Shown here: piece by piece, positions 43,603 to 54,675 of the stretch
How the letters are laid out: every line of letters begins with the position of its first letter
Numbering within the stretch: position 1 is the stretch's first letter
Assembly (NCBI GenBank): GCA_024743055.1
Contig: JANSXH010000009.1
Coordinates: forward strand, 62,001-126,000
Direction of reading: 5' to 3'
Source of the DNA: Pseudomonadota bacterium
Lineage (GTDB): Bacteria; Pseudomonadota; Alphaproteobacteria; Sneathiellales; Sneathiellaceae
Length of the DNA: 64,000 nucleotides
The notes under the pieces: generated by a model
What the model saw: the letters and a program-made list of their open reading frames with translations, nothing else
What the model was told of the DNA's origin: nothing
Databases searched by the model: none
Translations under genes and position numbers: made by a program

Positions 43603-45087
43603 ATGCCCCGCCGAATTCGAAATGCCCAATTGAGCACCTTGGCCCTTGATCCGGCAAGCCACACACCCCTGCATCAACAGCTGTTTTTGGGCCTAAGGCA
43701 GGCTATTCTTGACGGCAGGCTCAAGCCAAATACCCAGCTCGCCTCCAGCCGTTCCCTGGCGACAGAGCTCAATATCTCTCGCAATACCGTACTGACTGCC
43801 TATGACCAGCTGACGGCGGAAGGCTATCTTGAGAGCCGGATCGGTTCAGGATCTTATGTCTCTTCTCACCTGCCAGACGATCTGTTGGAGCGAAAAAGTA
43901 TCGGTCATGCTGAACAAGTGCCAAAGCGGGATGTTTATCTGTCGAAAATGGCGGCCCCCTACAAGGACATCCCACTAAAGCAGACCTACCGGGGTTTGCC
44001 GTTTTCGCCGGGCCTGCCGGCACTGGAAGAATTTCCTTTCGAAGATTGGGCACGGCTTCTGGCCCGCAATTGGCGCGCACCAAAACGAGAGTTCCTGGTC
44101 GATAACTCAATTGGTGGATCTGCAGTACTACGCGAGGCCATTGCCACTCATCTGGGCCAGACCCGCGCTGTGCGCTGCGATCCCGATCAGGTCATTGTCC
44201 TTTCCGGGTCTCAGCAGGCCATTCACTTAGTGGTTCGGGCCTTTGCTGAACCGGGCGATTCCATATGGATGGAAGAGCCTGGTTATCCTGGCATTCGCGA
44301 TGCCATTATTTCTGCCGGCGCCAGCCCGGTCCCAGTCCCTGTCGATGATGAGGGCTTCCGTCTTGATCTTGCTCAGTCTCTGGCGCCTGACGCCCGGCTC
44401 GTTTGTATCTCACCATCCCACCAATATCCTCTGGGACAGACTATGTCCCTTGCCCGTCGTCTCGATCTTCTTGAATGGGCAAAGACCGAAGGAAAGTTCA
44501 TCCTGGAAGACGACTATGACAGCGAATATCGCTATGCCGGACGTCCCCTCTCCTCTCTGCAAGGCCTAGATGAAGATAACAGGGTGCTGTATGTGGGCAC
44601 CATGAGCAAGGTAATGTTCTCCGGCTTACGGGTCGGCTATATGGTCGTTCCCAAAGATCTGGTGGATGTGTTCTTAGCTCTACGGCGGGACATTGACAGC
44701 CATTCTCCCGCTGTGCCGGAAGCAGCTCTGGCCGATTTCATTTCAGAAGGATATCTTGCGGCCCATATTCGCCGCATGCGGCTGCTATACGAAGATCGGC
44801 AGGATTGCCTGGTGACCCTCCTCAAGCAGAAGCTACCGGATCTGATTGAAGTAGAGCCACAGGAGTCCGGCATGCACCTGGTGGCATTTCTTGACCCTTT
44901 AATTCCGGATAAACGGGTTGAAAAAGCTGCTATCGAGCAGGGAATGCTTGTCCGGGCACTTTCGGGTTTCTATAATGGCGCCACACATCAAAACGGCCTT
45001 ATCCTTGGATTTGCCGGTACCTCGGAGACAGTAATGCCACAATTGGTTGATAGACTGGACATTATCATCCGAACCCTTACAAAATAG
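43603..45087 (+). CDS. MocR-type (GntR/aminotransferase fusion) transcriptional regulator
   Basis: A 494-residue fusion. The N-terminal winged helix (about 20-90) includes PLHQQLFLGLRQAILDGRL and LATELNISRNTVLTAYDQLTAEG, followed by RIGSGSYVS. The aminotransferase-like domain runs from about 120, with IVLSGSQQAIHLVVRAFAEPG, ILEDDYDSEYRYAGRP and the PLP lysine in YVGTMSKVMFSGLRVGYMV. MocR proteins such as PdxR, GabR and TauR sense PLP or amine ligands. The next gene is a peptide-binding protein 10 bases on, so this regulator may control it. Confidence 0.88.
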   Translation: MPRRIRNAQLSTLALDPASHTPLHQQLFLGLRQAILDGRLKPNTQLASSRSLATELNISRNTVLTAYDQLTAEGYLESRIGSGSYVSSHLPDDLLERKSIGHAEQVPKRDVYLSKMAAPYKDIPLKQTYRGLPFSPGLPALEEFPFEDWARLLARNWRAPKREFLVDNSIGGSAVLREAIATHLGQTRAVRCDPDQVIVLSGSQQAIHLVVRAFAEPGDSIWMEEPGYPGIRDAIISAGASPVPVPVDDEGFRLDLAQSLAPDARLVCISPSHQYPLGQTMSLARRLDLLEWAKTEGKFILEDDYDSEYRYAGRPLSSLQGLDEDNRVLYVGTMSKVMFSGLRVGYMVVPKDLVDVFLALRRDIDSHSPAVPEAALADFISEGYLAAHIRRMRLLYEDRQDCLVTLLKQKLPDLIEVEPQESGMHLVAFLDPLIPDKRVEKAAIEQGMLVRALSGFYNGATHQNGLILGFAGTSETVMPQLVDRLDIIIRTLTK

Positions 45088-45097
45088 TTGGATTAGC

Positions 45098-46891
45098 ATG
45101 CGTTTTTTCGGACTTATCGCCTTCCTCTCCCTTCTGATTCTTGCCTCAGCACCTGTCGCGGCGACAGCTGAAAAGCTCCATGGCATAGCCATGCATGGGA
45201 CGCCTAAATATCCCGCAGGATTCACCCATTTCGATTACGCCAATCCTGATGCCCCAGTCGGCGGTACTGTGCGTTTGGGACATATTGGCAGCTTTGACAG
45301 TCTCAATCCGTTTCTGATCAAAGGCGTCTATCCCGATGGTCTGCGCTCGGTCTACCAAGCGCTGATGACCCGTTCAAAAGATGAGCCCTTTACTCTCTAT
45401 GGCAATATCGCTGAAACCATCGAGGTCGCGGAAGATCGAAGCTGGATCATTTTTAATGTCAATCCCAAGGCGACCTTCTCCAATGGCACGCCGATCACCG
45501 CAGATGATGTTCTTTTCTCTTATGAAACCCTGAGGGACAAAGGCCGGCCCAATGTCCGCACCTATTATCGCAAAGCGACGAATGTCGAGGTTCTCAGCAA
45601 GTTGACCATCAAGTTTTCTTTCGAGGAAGAAGGCCGTTGGGAGATGCCGCTGATTATGGGTCTAATGAGTATTCTGTCGCGCGATGCCTTCAAGGATGTC
45701 GATTTCGAGAAAACGACCTTGACCCCGTTTGTTGGTTCCGGCCCCTATCTGATCGATCAGGTTGAACCTGGCCGTCGCATTTCCTACAAGCGCAATCCGG
45801 ATTTCTGGGGATGGGACCTGCCGCAAAATAAGGGTCGGCATAATTTTGAGACTGTCATCTATGACTATTTCCGCGATGACGACGTTTCTCTTGAAGCTTT
45901 TAAGGCACATAACTTGGATGCCCGATTTGAAAGCAATGCCGGCAAATGGCTAGACTCATATGTGGGAAGGGCCGGCAATGCCCCTGTTTTCATCAAATCA
46001 GAGCAAAAGCTGCAAATCCCGGCCCCCATGCTGGCTCTGGTGTTCAATACCCGCAAACCGCAGTTTAAAGATGTTCGCGTGCGCGAAGCCCTGACTTTTG
46101 CGTTTGATTTCGAATGGATCAATGCCAATATTCTCCAAGGCATTTATAAACGCACCAGCAGTTTCTTTGAAAATTCACCTCTCGCTGCCAAGGGCCCTAT
46201 CTCTGACGGGGAGCGCGCTTTACTGACCCCTTTCGCAGAAGAGCTGCCCCCTCGGGTATTCTCCGATAGCTTCGTTCTACCAAAAACCGATGGCTCCGGA
46301 CGTAACCGGAAAAATCTCCGAAATGCGCGACAGCTGCTGGAACAAGCAGGATGGGAAATAAACGGCGGTGTCTTACAAAACAGTGAAACCAAGGAACCTT
46401 TCACCATCGAATTTCTGGTCAACAACAACGACTATGTGAAGCTGATCTCTCCGTTTCAAAAAAACCTCGAAACTCTCGGCATCAAAACCACCATCCGTCA
46501 GATGGATACAGCGAGTTATCAGAACCGGCTTACGGAATATGATTTCGACATGATCATCAATCGCTGGGGCCAATCGCTTTCTCCCGGCAATGAACAGGCA
46601 TTCTATTGGAGCCGCAACGCAGCGGATACCCCTGGCACTCGAAATTATCCAGCCATCCGCCTTGCCGCCGTCGATAATATGATTGAGCGAATTGCCTCTG
46701 CTAAATCCCGGGAAGAACTAGTCAATGCGACCCGTGCCCTAGATCGTATGCTCCTCTGGGGACATTACGTCATTCCTCTCTATTTCACAGATCAGCAATG
46801 GGTCGCTCATTGGCCGGAGATAAAACTACCACCGAGCCCGACCTTTTGGGGAACTAGCGCAGATTTATGGTGGCATAGCGCTATTGACTAG
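45098..46891 (+). CDS. Extracellular solute-binding protein family 5, YejA-like
   Basis: A 597-residue exported binding protein. The signal peptide ends about residue 27 (LASAPVAATAEK). The YejA-type opening HGTPKYPAGFTHFDYANPDA and PVGGTVRLGHIGSFDSLNPF follows; further family blocks are TADDVLFSYETLR and GSGPYLIDQVEPGRRISYKRN. YejA-like proteins bind peptides or microcin C for YejBEF. No permease or ATPase genes follow, so it is an orphan here. The ATG at 45098 begins the signal peptide; a frame extension to 45047 overlaps MocR. Confidence 0.85.
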   Translation: MRFFGLIAFLSLLILASAPVAATAEKLHGIAMHGTPKYPAGFTHFDYANPDAPVGGTVRLGHIGSFDSLNPFLIKGVYPDGLRSVYQALMTRSKDEPFTLYGNIAETIEVAEDRSWIIFNVNPKATFSNGTPITADDVLFSYETLRDKGRPNVRTYYRKATNVEVLSKLTIKFSFEEEGRWEMPLIMGLMSILSRDAFKDVDFEKTTLTPFVGSGPYLIDQVEPGRRISYKRNPDFWGWDLPQNKGRHNFETVIYDYFRDDDVSLEAFKAHNLDARFESNAGKWLDSYVGRAGNAPVFIKSEQKLQIPAPMLALVFNTRKPQFKDVRVREALTFAFDFEWINANILQGIYKRTSSFFENSPLAAKGPISDGERALLTPFAEELPPRVFSDSFVLPKTDGSGRNRKNLRNARQLLEQAGWEINGGVLQNSETKEPFTIEFLVNNNDYVKLISPFQKNLETLGIKTTIRQMDTASYQNRLTEYDFDMIINRWGQSLSPGNEQAFYWSRNAADTPGTRNYPAIRLAAVDNMIERIASAKSREELVNATRALDRMLLWGHYVIPLYFTDQQWVAHWPEIKLPPSPTFWGTSADLWWHSAID

Positions 46892-46951
46892 GGCTCGCCT
46901 TTCGCTACATAACTTTTCACACCCTTGGTTTCTGTCGTATGAGGACTACTG

Positions 46952-47725
46952 ATGCTTGCTGTAATTTCACCTGCCAAAAAACTGGATTTTGACCGGACGG
47001 ATTTAACCGAGGATTACACCCAGCCTGAATTCCTTTCTCAATCTCGAAAACTGGTGACGCGCAGTCGCAAGCTGTCGGCAGGTGATCTGAAGAAACTGAT
47101 GAAACTGAGTGACGATCTCAGCGAACTGAACCGCAAGCGTTTTAAGGCAATGAAATTTCCCTTTTCACCCGACAATGCGAAGCAGGCAGCCTTTGCTTTT
47201 AACGGTGATACCTATACGGGCCTTCAAGCCAAAAGCCTTTCGGAAGAAGACATGTCCTATGCCCAAAACCATTTACGAATTCTCTCCGGACTTTACGGCC
47301 TGGTCCGGCCGCTGGATTTGATCCAGCCTTATCGCCTGGAGATGGGAACCCGGTTGGATACGGACAGGGGGGCAGATCTATATCAGTTTTGGGGGGATCG
47401 CCTGTCCCGGAAACTCACGAAATTGCTGGCCGAACATGAACAGCCCTATCTGATCAATCTGGCCTCCATCGAATATTTCAAAGCCGTTGACCGCAAAACA
47501 CTGAAACCGAAAGTCATCACAGGTGTCTTCAAGGAAGTTAAAGACGGCACCGCAAAGATCATTGGGTTTTCAGCCAAGAAGGCCCGGGGCATGATGGCCC
47601 GTTATATGATCGAAAACAGAATTGATCAGCCGGAAGGCCTCAAGGATTTTTCTGAGGAAGGCTATAAGTTCCAGCCGTCCCTGTCTTCTGACAGCGACTA
47701 TGTCTTTACACGCACAATCAACTAA
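46952..47725 (+). CDS. yaaA: Peroxide stress protein YaaA
   Basis: A 257-residue YaaA/DUF328 protein. The start MLAVISPAKKLDF, the middle LRILSGLYGLVRPLDLIQPYRLEMG and the late INLASIEYFKAVD are diagnostic. In E. coli YaaA limits free iron during peroxide stress and has a DNA-binding fold. It overlaps the 3' end of the YbiB-like gene by eight bases on the opposite strand. A ribosome site (GAGGA) precedes the ATG. Confidence 0.92.
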   Translation: MLAVISPAKKLDFDRTDLTEDYTQPEFLSQSRKLVTRSRKLSAGDLKKLMKLSDDLSELNRKRFKAMKFPFSPDNAKQAAFAFNGDTYTGLQAKSLSEEDMSYAQNHLRILSGLYGLVRPLDLIQPYRLEMGTRLDTDRGADLYQFWGDRLSRKLTKLLAEHEQPYLINLASIEYFKAVDRKTLKPKVITGVFKEVKDGTAKIIGFSAKKARGMMARYMIENRIDQPEGLKDFSEEGYKFQPSLSSDSDYVFTRTIN

Positions 47726-48716
47726 ACCGCTGTTTATCCCGGCTTTTCCAAATAGAACGGGCCCGTTCTTCTGCCTCTCCTATAGGTAGACTGTTATCGG
47801 CCTGCTTCAGAGCAAAGGCAAGAGTACCGATGATGGCAAGTTCCGGCACCGGCAAATCAAGCTCGCCCTGCCACATCCTGACAATTTGCTCGGGCTCCAG
47901 GTCCTCTTCGCGCCAGCGATAAACGGACTGATCGGTCATGGTCGGCCATTCCAGACTGGTGATCTCGCCCTCCCGGATTACATCCATATGCACAGGTTTC
48001 ATGGGATTCCGCTGCACTTCTCCGCCGCCACCCTTGAAGATAAAACTGTTCTTCTGACCCAGAACCTTCAGGGTCTGAAGATGTAAGTCTTTGTATGGGG
48101 GATGGAAAACACCCTGCAACTGATAAGGTGCATTAAAAGGATTGAGATCCCGGCCGAAGGTATTGACTGCCGTCCGAACTCCCAGCATTGGGCGCAGCTC
48201 AAAAAGATCCTGAAGGGAGGGACAAAATGTCTCGAGCCCGACATAGACCAGATTGCTTTCTTCTAACTGATCTGCCGCAGTGGCGAGAGAGGGCGCTATG
48301 GGAACTTTCAGACGTTCAAGTACAGGCCGGGTCGGAGCATACCCTTCTGCGTATCCAGCTATGCCATGCATCAATATCCTATAGCCTTGATCGGCCAACA
48401 GCAAGGCCGCGAGGATAAACCAAGGCTGCTGCCGATGCCGATCAGCGTAGGAGGGCCAATCAAAGTCTACGGCGGCTGTGACCGCCGGGTCAAGAAACTG
48501 ATCCCGGGCAGCAGCAACCATTCCTGCTAGTTCTTCCCCGGTCTCACCTTTGCGCCTGAGCAACAGCAGATAGGCGCCGATTTGCAACGGGTCTGCTGAG
48601 CCAGAGAGGACCATGGTCATAGCCTTTCTGGCTTCATCAAAGCTCAGATCACGCCACATTTTGGGGCCTTTACCCAATATTCGGACATATTCAGCGAAGG
48701 GGTGATCAGCAGCCAT
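47718..48716 (-). CDS. Glycosyltransferase-like TrpD2/YbiB family protein
   Basis: A 332-residue protein with the fold of anthranilate phosphoribosyltransferase. The helical N-terminal part is FDEARKAMTMVLSGSADPLQIGAYLLLLRRKGET. The long barrel region has ILMHGIAGYAEG, but the typical PRPP-site GTGGD motif of TrpD is absent, which separates it from true TrpD. E. coli YbiB/TrpD2 binds nucleic acid and responds to SOS. The role here is uncertain. It sits between yaaA and the DUF4175 gene on the opposite strand. Confidence 0.75.
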   Translation of the reverse strand: MAADHPFAEYVRILGKGPKMWRDLSFDEARKAMTMVLSGSADPLQIGAYLLLLRRKGETGEELAGMVAAARDQFLDPAVTAAVDFDWPSYADRHRQQPWFILAALLLADQGYRILMHGIAGYAEGYAPTRPVLERLKVPIAPSLATAADQLEESNLVYVGLETFCPSLQDLFELRPMLGVRTAVNTFGRDLNPFNAPYQLQGVFHPPYKDLHLQTLKVLGQKNSFIFKGGGGEVQRNPMKPVHMDVIREGEITSLEWPTMTDQSVYRWREEDLEPEQIVRMWQGELDLPVPELAIIGTLAFALKQADNSLPIGEAEERARSIWKSRDKQRFS

Positions 48717-48743
48717 GGAATGAGGAAACTCTACTCGAATAAC

Positions 48744-51245
48744 TCAGAAAAAATCGAGGAGACGTTTGAGATAGTCCCGTTCCAGCACACTCCGGTTCGG
48801 ATCGGATAGTCGGCGCTGTACTTCATCGCGAAAAGACCGGGCCTTGCTGAAATCTGAGCCTCCGCTCCTTAGGCCACCATCTCCTCTGTTAGAGCCCTGA
48901 TTATCTTGATCACGCCCATCGCGCCGTCCAAGTGGGTCACGGTTCTGGCCCTGCTGTCCTCGTTGTCCAGCGGATTGAGTGCCTTGCCCCTGCATGCTCT
49001 CCATCATCTGCTGAGCCATGGCCTCGCCGCTCTGGCGGAGATTTTCAAGGGCTTCTCCTTGCGCGCGCATGGCATTTTCGCCCTGCCCTTGTTCCAATGC
49101 TTCGCGGGCTTCATTCATGGAGCGCTCAGCCCGACCTAAACCATCCGGAATTTCACCCTCCATACCCAGACGCGCCATCATCTCGCCAAGCATCTTGCGT
49201 AGAGCTTCCTGATCCTGGGCAAGTCCTTCCAGGCTGCGGCCTTCTCCGGACTGACCAGGCTGACCCGGTTGCGGTTGTCCTTGTTGCCTCTCGCCATTCT
49301 GTTGTGGCTGACCGCCCTGCCCCTGCTCCATATTCTTAAGGGTCTCATCCATTAGACCTTGTTGCCGCTGCATCATATCGCCGAGCTCACCGAGCATTTC
49401 CTGCATAGCCTGTTGCTCTGCTGTTGGACGCATGGCCTGTGCCGATTGGAGATTTTCCATGATATCCTGCAATTCGCTTAACAGCTCCCGAGCCGTATCG
49501 CGGGCGCCACCGCGGGCAAACTGATCGATCTTGTCAAGAAGCTCTTGCAGGTCTTTGCTTTCAATCATCTGGTTCTGGGAATCCGGATCTATTGTTTCCT
49601 GCTCGGCCATTTCCGTCTGTTGCTGGGCCAATGCTTGCAGGAAATTATCCATAGCTGCCCGGAGCTCTTCGACCAGCTTTCTAATCTCGCTGTCACTGGC
49701 ATTTGAGTTGAGCGCCTCCATCAAAGCCTGCTCAGCAGCTCTGAGTGCAGCCTCCGCCATGGAGAGGTCGCCATTTTCCAAGCGCAAAGCGGTGTCCCAA
49801 AGAAGCTCCACGACTTCATCTATAGCTGCCTGATCCTCCGCATATCGCAGTGTGGACCGAGCGGTCGAAAGCAGCATGATCGCAGTGAAATCGTCATTCA
49901 GGCTTTCCGGGATCAAAGCGATGGCTTCCAGCGCAATCAGAGTGGACGGCTTATTGGCTTCCGGGTCTGACACAAGATTGCGGCGCTGTTCCACGAGTGC
50001 CCGCGCCACAGGATGTGTAAAGAGACGTTCCGGCATGATCATTGTCGTCACATCTGACATACCCACCTGGCCGAGTTGATCTTCTGCAAACAACCGTAAT
50101 TCGACCTCCAGACCAGCCCAGGGATGGGAAGTCAGATCATGATAGCTTTTGCCGACGATCTGATTGGACCCACGGCCCGGTGTCGGCAGGGCGAGCTTGA
50201 TTTTCTCTTCGTTACCTTTGCGGGTGATTTCTCCGCCGATGCCGGCGACACCATAATCATCAAGAGCGCGATACTGAAGCCGGAAAGCGGCGCGAGACGT
50301 CACTTCAGGCGGGATCAATAGTTCGATTTCTGGTGCTTCATCCTCAACAACTGTGAACTGCCATTTGCCGACAATTTCTTCATCTTTGGTGATTTCAAGG
50401 AGCCCGGACCCTGTCAGTTCCGTTTCAATTTCGTAATTTTGCGCATCGAGACGCTCAAAATCGACGGTGGTTTTGCTTTTTTGCAAAACCGGTGGCTCCT
50501 CATTACCCCCGAACACACGAGCGATAAAAGTACTTCCTGACGGGACCACGTAAGATTTGTGGTCCGCCTGTAAATCTTCAGGAGAAGTCATTTTCAAAAG
50601 AACAGGCGCCTGCCCTGTATATTCCGGTGGCGTAATCCAGGCGGTCAAGCTGACAGGTGTTGGAGGTGTCCAGACCTTCGGAGTGAGACCCGCAACCACC
50701 CTCTCCCCAGTGAACGGTCCCGCAACAACGAACCCGATCGCCAATACAAGGATAACAACGGCGCGTAGGCCATAGCTATCACCAATACCCATATGCATGT
50801 TGGGAAATCCGGCGCGCACGCCTTGAACACTCTTTCGAAGGGAGGTTTGATACAAACGCCACATGATACTTGACGATGTATTGTTTTTCTTCTCTGCTTC
50901 CGAGCTTGCACCAAGGGATTGAAGGGGACGAAAGACCAGGTTGTTGCGTTTTTCAAGATAACGCAAAGCCCGTTGCCGACTGGGATATTTGAAGCCCTTG
51001 ACAATTTTATAGGCTCCAAACAGGAGTCCTACACCAAAAACAGCCAAAATACCCGCATGGACCATAGGTCCGGTCAAAGACCAGAAATCTATCAGGGAAA
51101 GGCCTATGAAAACCCCAATCAATCCAAAAAACAGCAACCCTTCTTTCCAGACGGTTTCCAGAAGCATGTTGAGACGTGCAAAAAGCACGCGAAACTCAAA
51201 CGCTAATCCATACCCCCTGTCTTTGCTGTCATGTCGGCGTCGCAT
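48744..51245 (-). CDS. TIGR02302/DUF4175 large membrane protein
   Basis: An 833-residue protein from the ATG at 51245, which follows GAGG with a suitable gap and clears lysA. Two membrane helices lie near the start (LLFFGLIGVFIGLSLIDFW and HAGILAVFGVGLLFGAY), another before residue 190. A beta-rich periplasmic part has LTAWITPPEYTGQAP, and a long helical region (about 500-800) is very rich in Gln, Glu, Met and Ala with QGQGGQPQQNGERQQGQPQ. TIGR02302 proteins are alphaproteobacterial and of unknown role. It follows lysA by 11 bases. Confidence 0.85.
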   Translation of the reverse strand: MRRRHDSKDRGYGLAFEFRVLFARLNMLLETVWKEGLLFFGLIGVFIGLSLIDFWSLTGPMVHAGILAVFGVGLLFGAYKIVKGFKYPSRQRALRYLEKRNNLVFRPLQSLGASSEAEKKNNTSSSIMWRLYQTSLRKSVQGVRAGFPNMHMGIGDSYGLRAVVILVLAIGFVVAGPFTGERVVAGLTPKVWTPPTPVSLTAWITPPEYTGQAPVLLKMTSPEDLQADHKSYVVPSGSTFIARVFGGNEEPPVLQKSKTTVDFERLDAQNYEIETELTGSGLLEITKDEEIVGKWQFTVVEDEAPEIELLIPPEVTSRAAFRLQYRALDDYGVAGIGGEITRKGNEEKIKLALPTPGRGSNQIVGKSYHDLTSHPWAGLEVELRLFAEDQLGQVGMSDVTTMIMPERLFTHPVARALVEQRRNLVSDPEANKPSTLIALEAIALIPESLNDDFTAIMLLSTARSTLRYAEDQAAIDEVVELLWDTALRLENGDLSMAEAALRAAEQALMEALNSNASDSEIRKLVEELRAAMDNFLQALAQQQTEMAEQETIDPDSQNQMIESKDLQELLDKIDQFARGGARDTARELLSELQDIMENLQSAQAMRPTAEQQAMQEMLGELGDMMQRQQGLMDETLKNMEQGQGGQPQQNGERQQGQPQPGQPGQSGEGRSLEGLAQDQEALRKMLGEMMARLGMEGEIPDGLGRAERSMNEAREALEQGQGENAMRAQGEALENLRQSGEAMAQQMMESMQGQGTQSAGQRGQQGQNRDPLGRRDGRDQDNQGSNRGDGGLRSGGSDFSKARSFRDEVQRRLSDPNRSVLERDYLKRLLDFF

Positions 51246-51256
51246 ACATCCTCGGG

Positions 51257-52522
51257 TTAGGCTTGCTGCCAAGGTGGCAGTATATCAAGATTTAGCAATT
51301 CTTCCAAGCTCGGTCGGGCTCTGATCACCGCATATTGATCCCCGTTCACCAGAACTTCCGGTACAAGTGGTCTTGTGTTGTAGGTTGACGCCATCACTGC
51401 ACCATAGGCACCCGCACTGCGAAACGCCACCAGATCACCGTCCGCAAGCTGCGGCATGTCCCGTTCCCGCGCAAAGGTGTCTCCGGTCTCACAGACTGGA
51501 CCTACCACATCGGCTGGGCCATAGGTTCCTAACTTCTGGTCTTCACGGATCGGATCGATCTGATGAAAACCGTCATACATGGCCGGTCGGATCAGGTCAT
51601 TCATGGCCGCATCCAGAATAATAAATTTGCGCTCCGTCGCCTGTTTCACATAGATCACTTCAGAAACAAGCACTCCGGCATTACCGACAATCAGGCGGCC
51701 TGGCTCAAAAATCACCTGACAACCGAGATTGCCGATGGCTTCCAGAGCGACGCTTGCATAAGCCGCCGGTTCTGGCGGAATATTACCGTCATAGGGAATA
51801 CCCAGACCTCCGCCGAGATCCACCCGAGTAATATCATGGCCTTCGGAACGAAGTTGCTGAACCAGATCCCGGACCCGGTTGAAGGCATTCTTGTAAGGTT
51901 CAAGATCAGTCAGTTGTGAGCCGATATGAACGTCAACACCTTTGATCTCTATCCCCGGCAACGCGGCAGCCTCTGCATAAATGCGAGAGGCATCCTGCCA
52001 CGGCACGCCGAATTTATTCTCAGCCTTCCCTGTCGAGATTTTGGCATGAGTCTTTGCATCGACATCCGGGTTCACCCGAAAGGTAATTGGCGCCGAGACG
52101 CCCATTGAAGTCGCCACGTCGCTTAAAACTCTAACCTCAGGCTCTGATTCCACATTGAACTGATGAATACCCACTTCCAGGGCATAGCGCATTTCGTCCG
52201 GTGTCTTGCCAACACCGGAGAAAACAATCTTTTCCGGCGCCACACCAGCTTCAAGCGCCCGGCGCAATTCTCCCTCAGAGACAACATCCGCCCCCGACCC
52301 CTGCTCAGCTAGGGTTCGGATGACAGCCAAATTTGAATTCGCTTTCAGAGCATAGCAAACAAGAGCGTTCACACCGTCAAAGGCTCCAGAAAAGACCTTA
52401 TAATGACGGATCAATGTGGCGGTTGAATAGCAATAAAAAGGCGTTCCCACGGCTTCGGCGATTTCGCGAAGCGGGACTTCTTCGGCATGTAGTTCGCCGT
52501 TTCTGTAATTAAAATGATCCAT
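51257..52522 (-). CDS. lysA: Diaminopimelate decarboxylase
   Basis: A 421-residue fold-type III PLP enzyme. The PLP lysine is in VCYALKANSNLAVI; other motifs are IVFSGVGKTPDEM, INPDVDAKTHAKISTG-like FRVNPDVDAKTHAKI, FEPGRLIVGNAG and the active-site cysteine in GPVCETGDTFAR. It makes lysine from meso-diaminopimelate. The start is the ATG at 52522; the extra 28 codons upstream overlap lptM. It is the third gene of argH-lptM-lysA. Confidence 0.94.
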   Translation of the reverse strand: MDHFNYRNGELHAEEVPLREIAEAVGTPFYCYSTATLIRHYKVFSGAFDGVNALVCYALKANSNLAVIRTLAEQGSGADVVSEGELRRALEAGVAPEKIVFSGVGKTPDEMRYALEVGIHQFNVESEPEVRVLSDVATSMGVSAPITFRVNPDVDAKTHAKISTGKAENKFGVPWQDASRIYAEAAALPGIEIKGVDVHIGSQLTDLEPYKNAFNRVRDLVQQLRSEGHDITRVDLGGGLGIPYDGNIPPEPAAYASVALEAIGNLGCQVIFEPGRLIVGNAGVLVSEVIYVKQATERKFIILDAAMNDLIRPAMYDGFHQIDPIREDQKLGTYGPADVVGPVCETGDTFARERDMPQLADGDLVAFRSAGAYGAVMASTYNTRPLVPEVLVNGDQYAVIRARPSLEELLNLDILPPWQQA

Positions 52523-52536
52523 AGTTGGTACTGTCG

Positions 52537-52665
52537 CTACTCGGCTTTCTTGGCATCGGTTTTTTGGGTTTGTGGAACATATTTCGGGGGATCCTTGATC
52601 CCACAAGCCGCCAGCAACCCCACCAACAGCAGAAACGCCACGGGTAATAAAATCAGCTTTTTCAT
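52537..52665 (-). CDS. lptM: LptM-like small lipoprotein
   Basis: A 42-codon gene between argH and lysA. It reads as a short lipoprotein with a KK-hydrophobic signal, lipobox GLLAAC (Cys21) and a mature start CGIKDPPKY, the hallmark of LptM (YifL). LptM assists LptD assembly in the outer membrane of E. coli. The argH-lptM-lysA order is conserved in many proteobacteria. The stop is 14 bases before the lysA start. Confidence 0.88.
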   Translation of the reverse strand: MKKLILLPVAFLLLVGLLAACGIKDPPKYVPQTQKTDAKKAE

Positions 52666-52668
52666 CTC

Positions 52669-54063
<1,395 letters not shown>

Positions 54064-54105
54064 TTTCGGGCTCACTTTGGTAACTATTGGACACAAGCGT
54101 TTATT

Positions 54106-54675
54106 ATGACCAGGTATCTTAAATCTTTCAGCGTTCTGATCTTGCTTACATTTACAGGGCTTGGGGTCGGAACATCAACAGCTTTCTCTGAAAATCTCAA
54201 TGACTTGCTGGTAGGTGAAGTCCAGAATTTTGCGCCGAATAAAGCGCCGAGAGAACTTCGTGACTTCTCCTTCATGAACGCTGAGGGAAAAGAGGAGAAA
54301 CTTTCCGACTATAAAGGAAAGGTTGTCCTATTGAATTTCTGGGCCACCTGGTGTGCGCCGTGCCGTAAGGAAATGCCGGGCCTGGACCGTCTGCAAGGAG
54401 ATATGGGTGGTGACGACTTTGTCGTCCTGGCGGTTGGCCAGGACTTACAGGGTATGAAGAAAGTCCAGAATTTCTTTACCAAACTTGAGCTTGAAAATCT
54501 TGGCGCTTTCAATGATAAAACCGTGAAATCTGGGCGCGCTGCCGGTGTTTTTGGCCTTCCTGCAACCCTGTTGGTTAATCAAGACGGATTGGAAGTTGGG
54601 CGGCTTGTGGGACCTGCGGAATGGGATTCGCCTGAGGCAAAAGCTTTAATCCAGCACGTCATCTCAGGATCCTGA
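54106..54675 (+). CDS. TlpA-like thiol:disulfide oxidoreductase
   Basis: A 189-residue periplasmic thioredoxin-fold protein from the ATG at 54106. A signal or anchor helix covers residues 6-28. The active site is [15 protein letters not shown] (Cys83, Cys86), and the cis-proline region is [13 protein letters not shown]. TlpA/ResA/CcmG relatives keep cytochrome c or copper-site cysteines reduced. The gene beside argH is a regular partner in alphaproteobacteria. Its last 12 bases overlap the convergent small membrane protein gene. Confidence 0.88.
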   Translation: MTRYLKSFSVLILLTFTGLGVGTSTAFSENLNDLLVGEVQNFAPNKAPRELRDFSFMNAEGKEEKLSDYKGKVVLLNFWATWCAPCRKEMPGLDRLQGDMGGDDFVVLAVGQDLQGMKKVQNFFTKLELENLGAFNDKTVKSGRAAGVFGLPATLLVNQDGLEVGRLVGPAEWDSPEAKALIQHVISGS

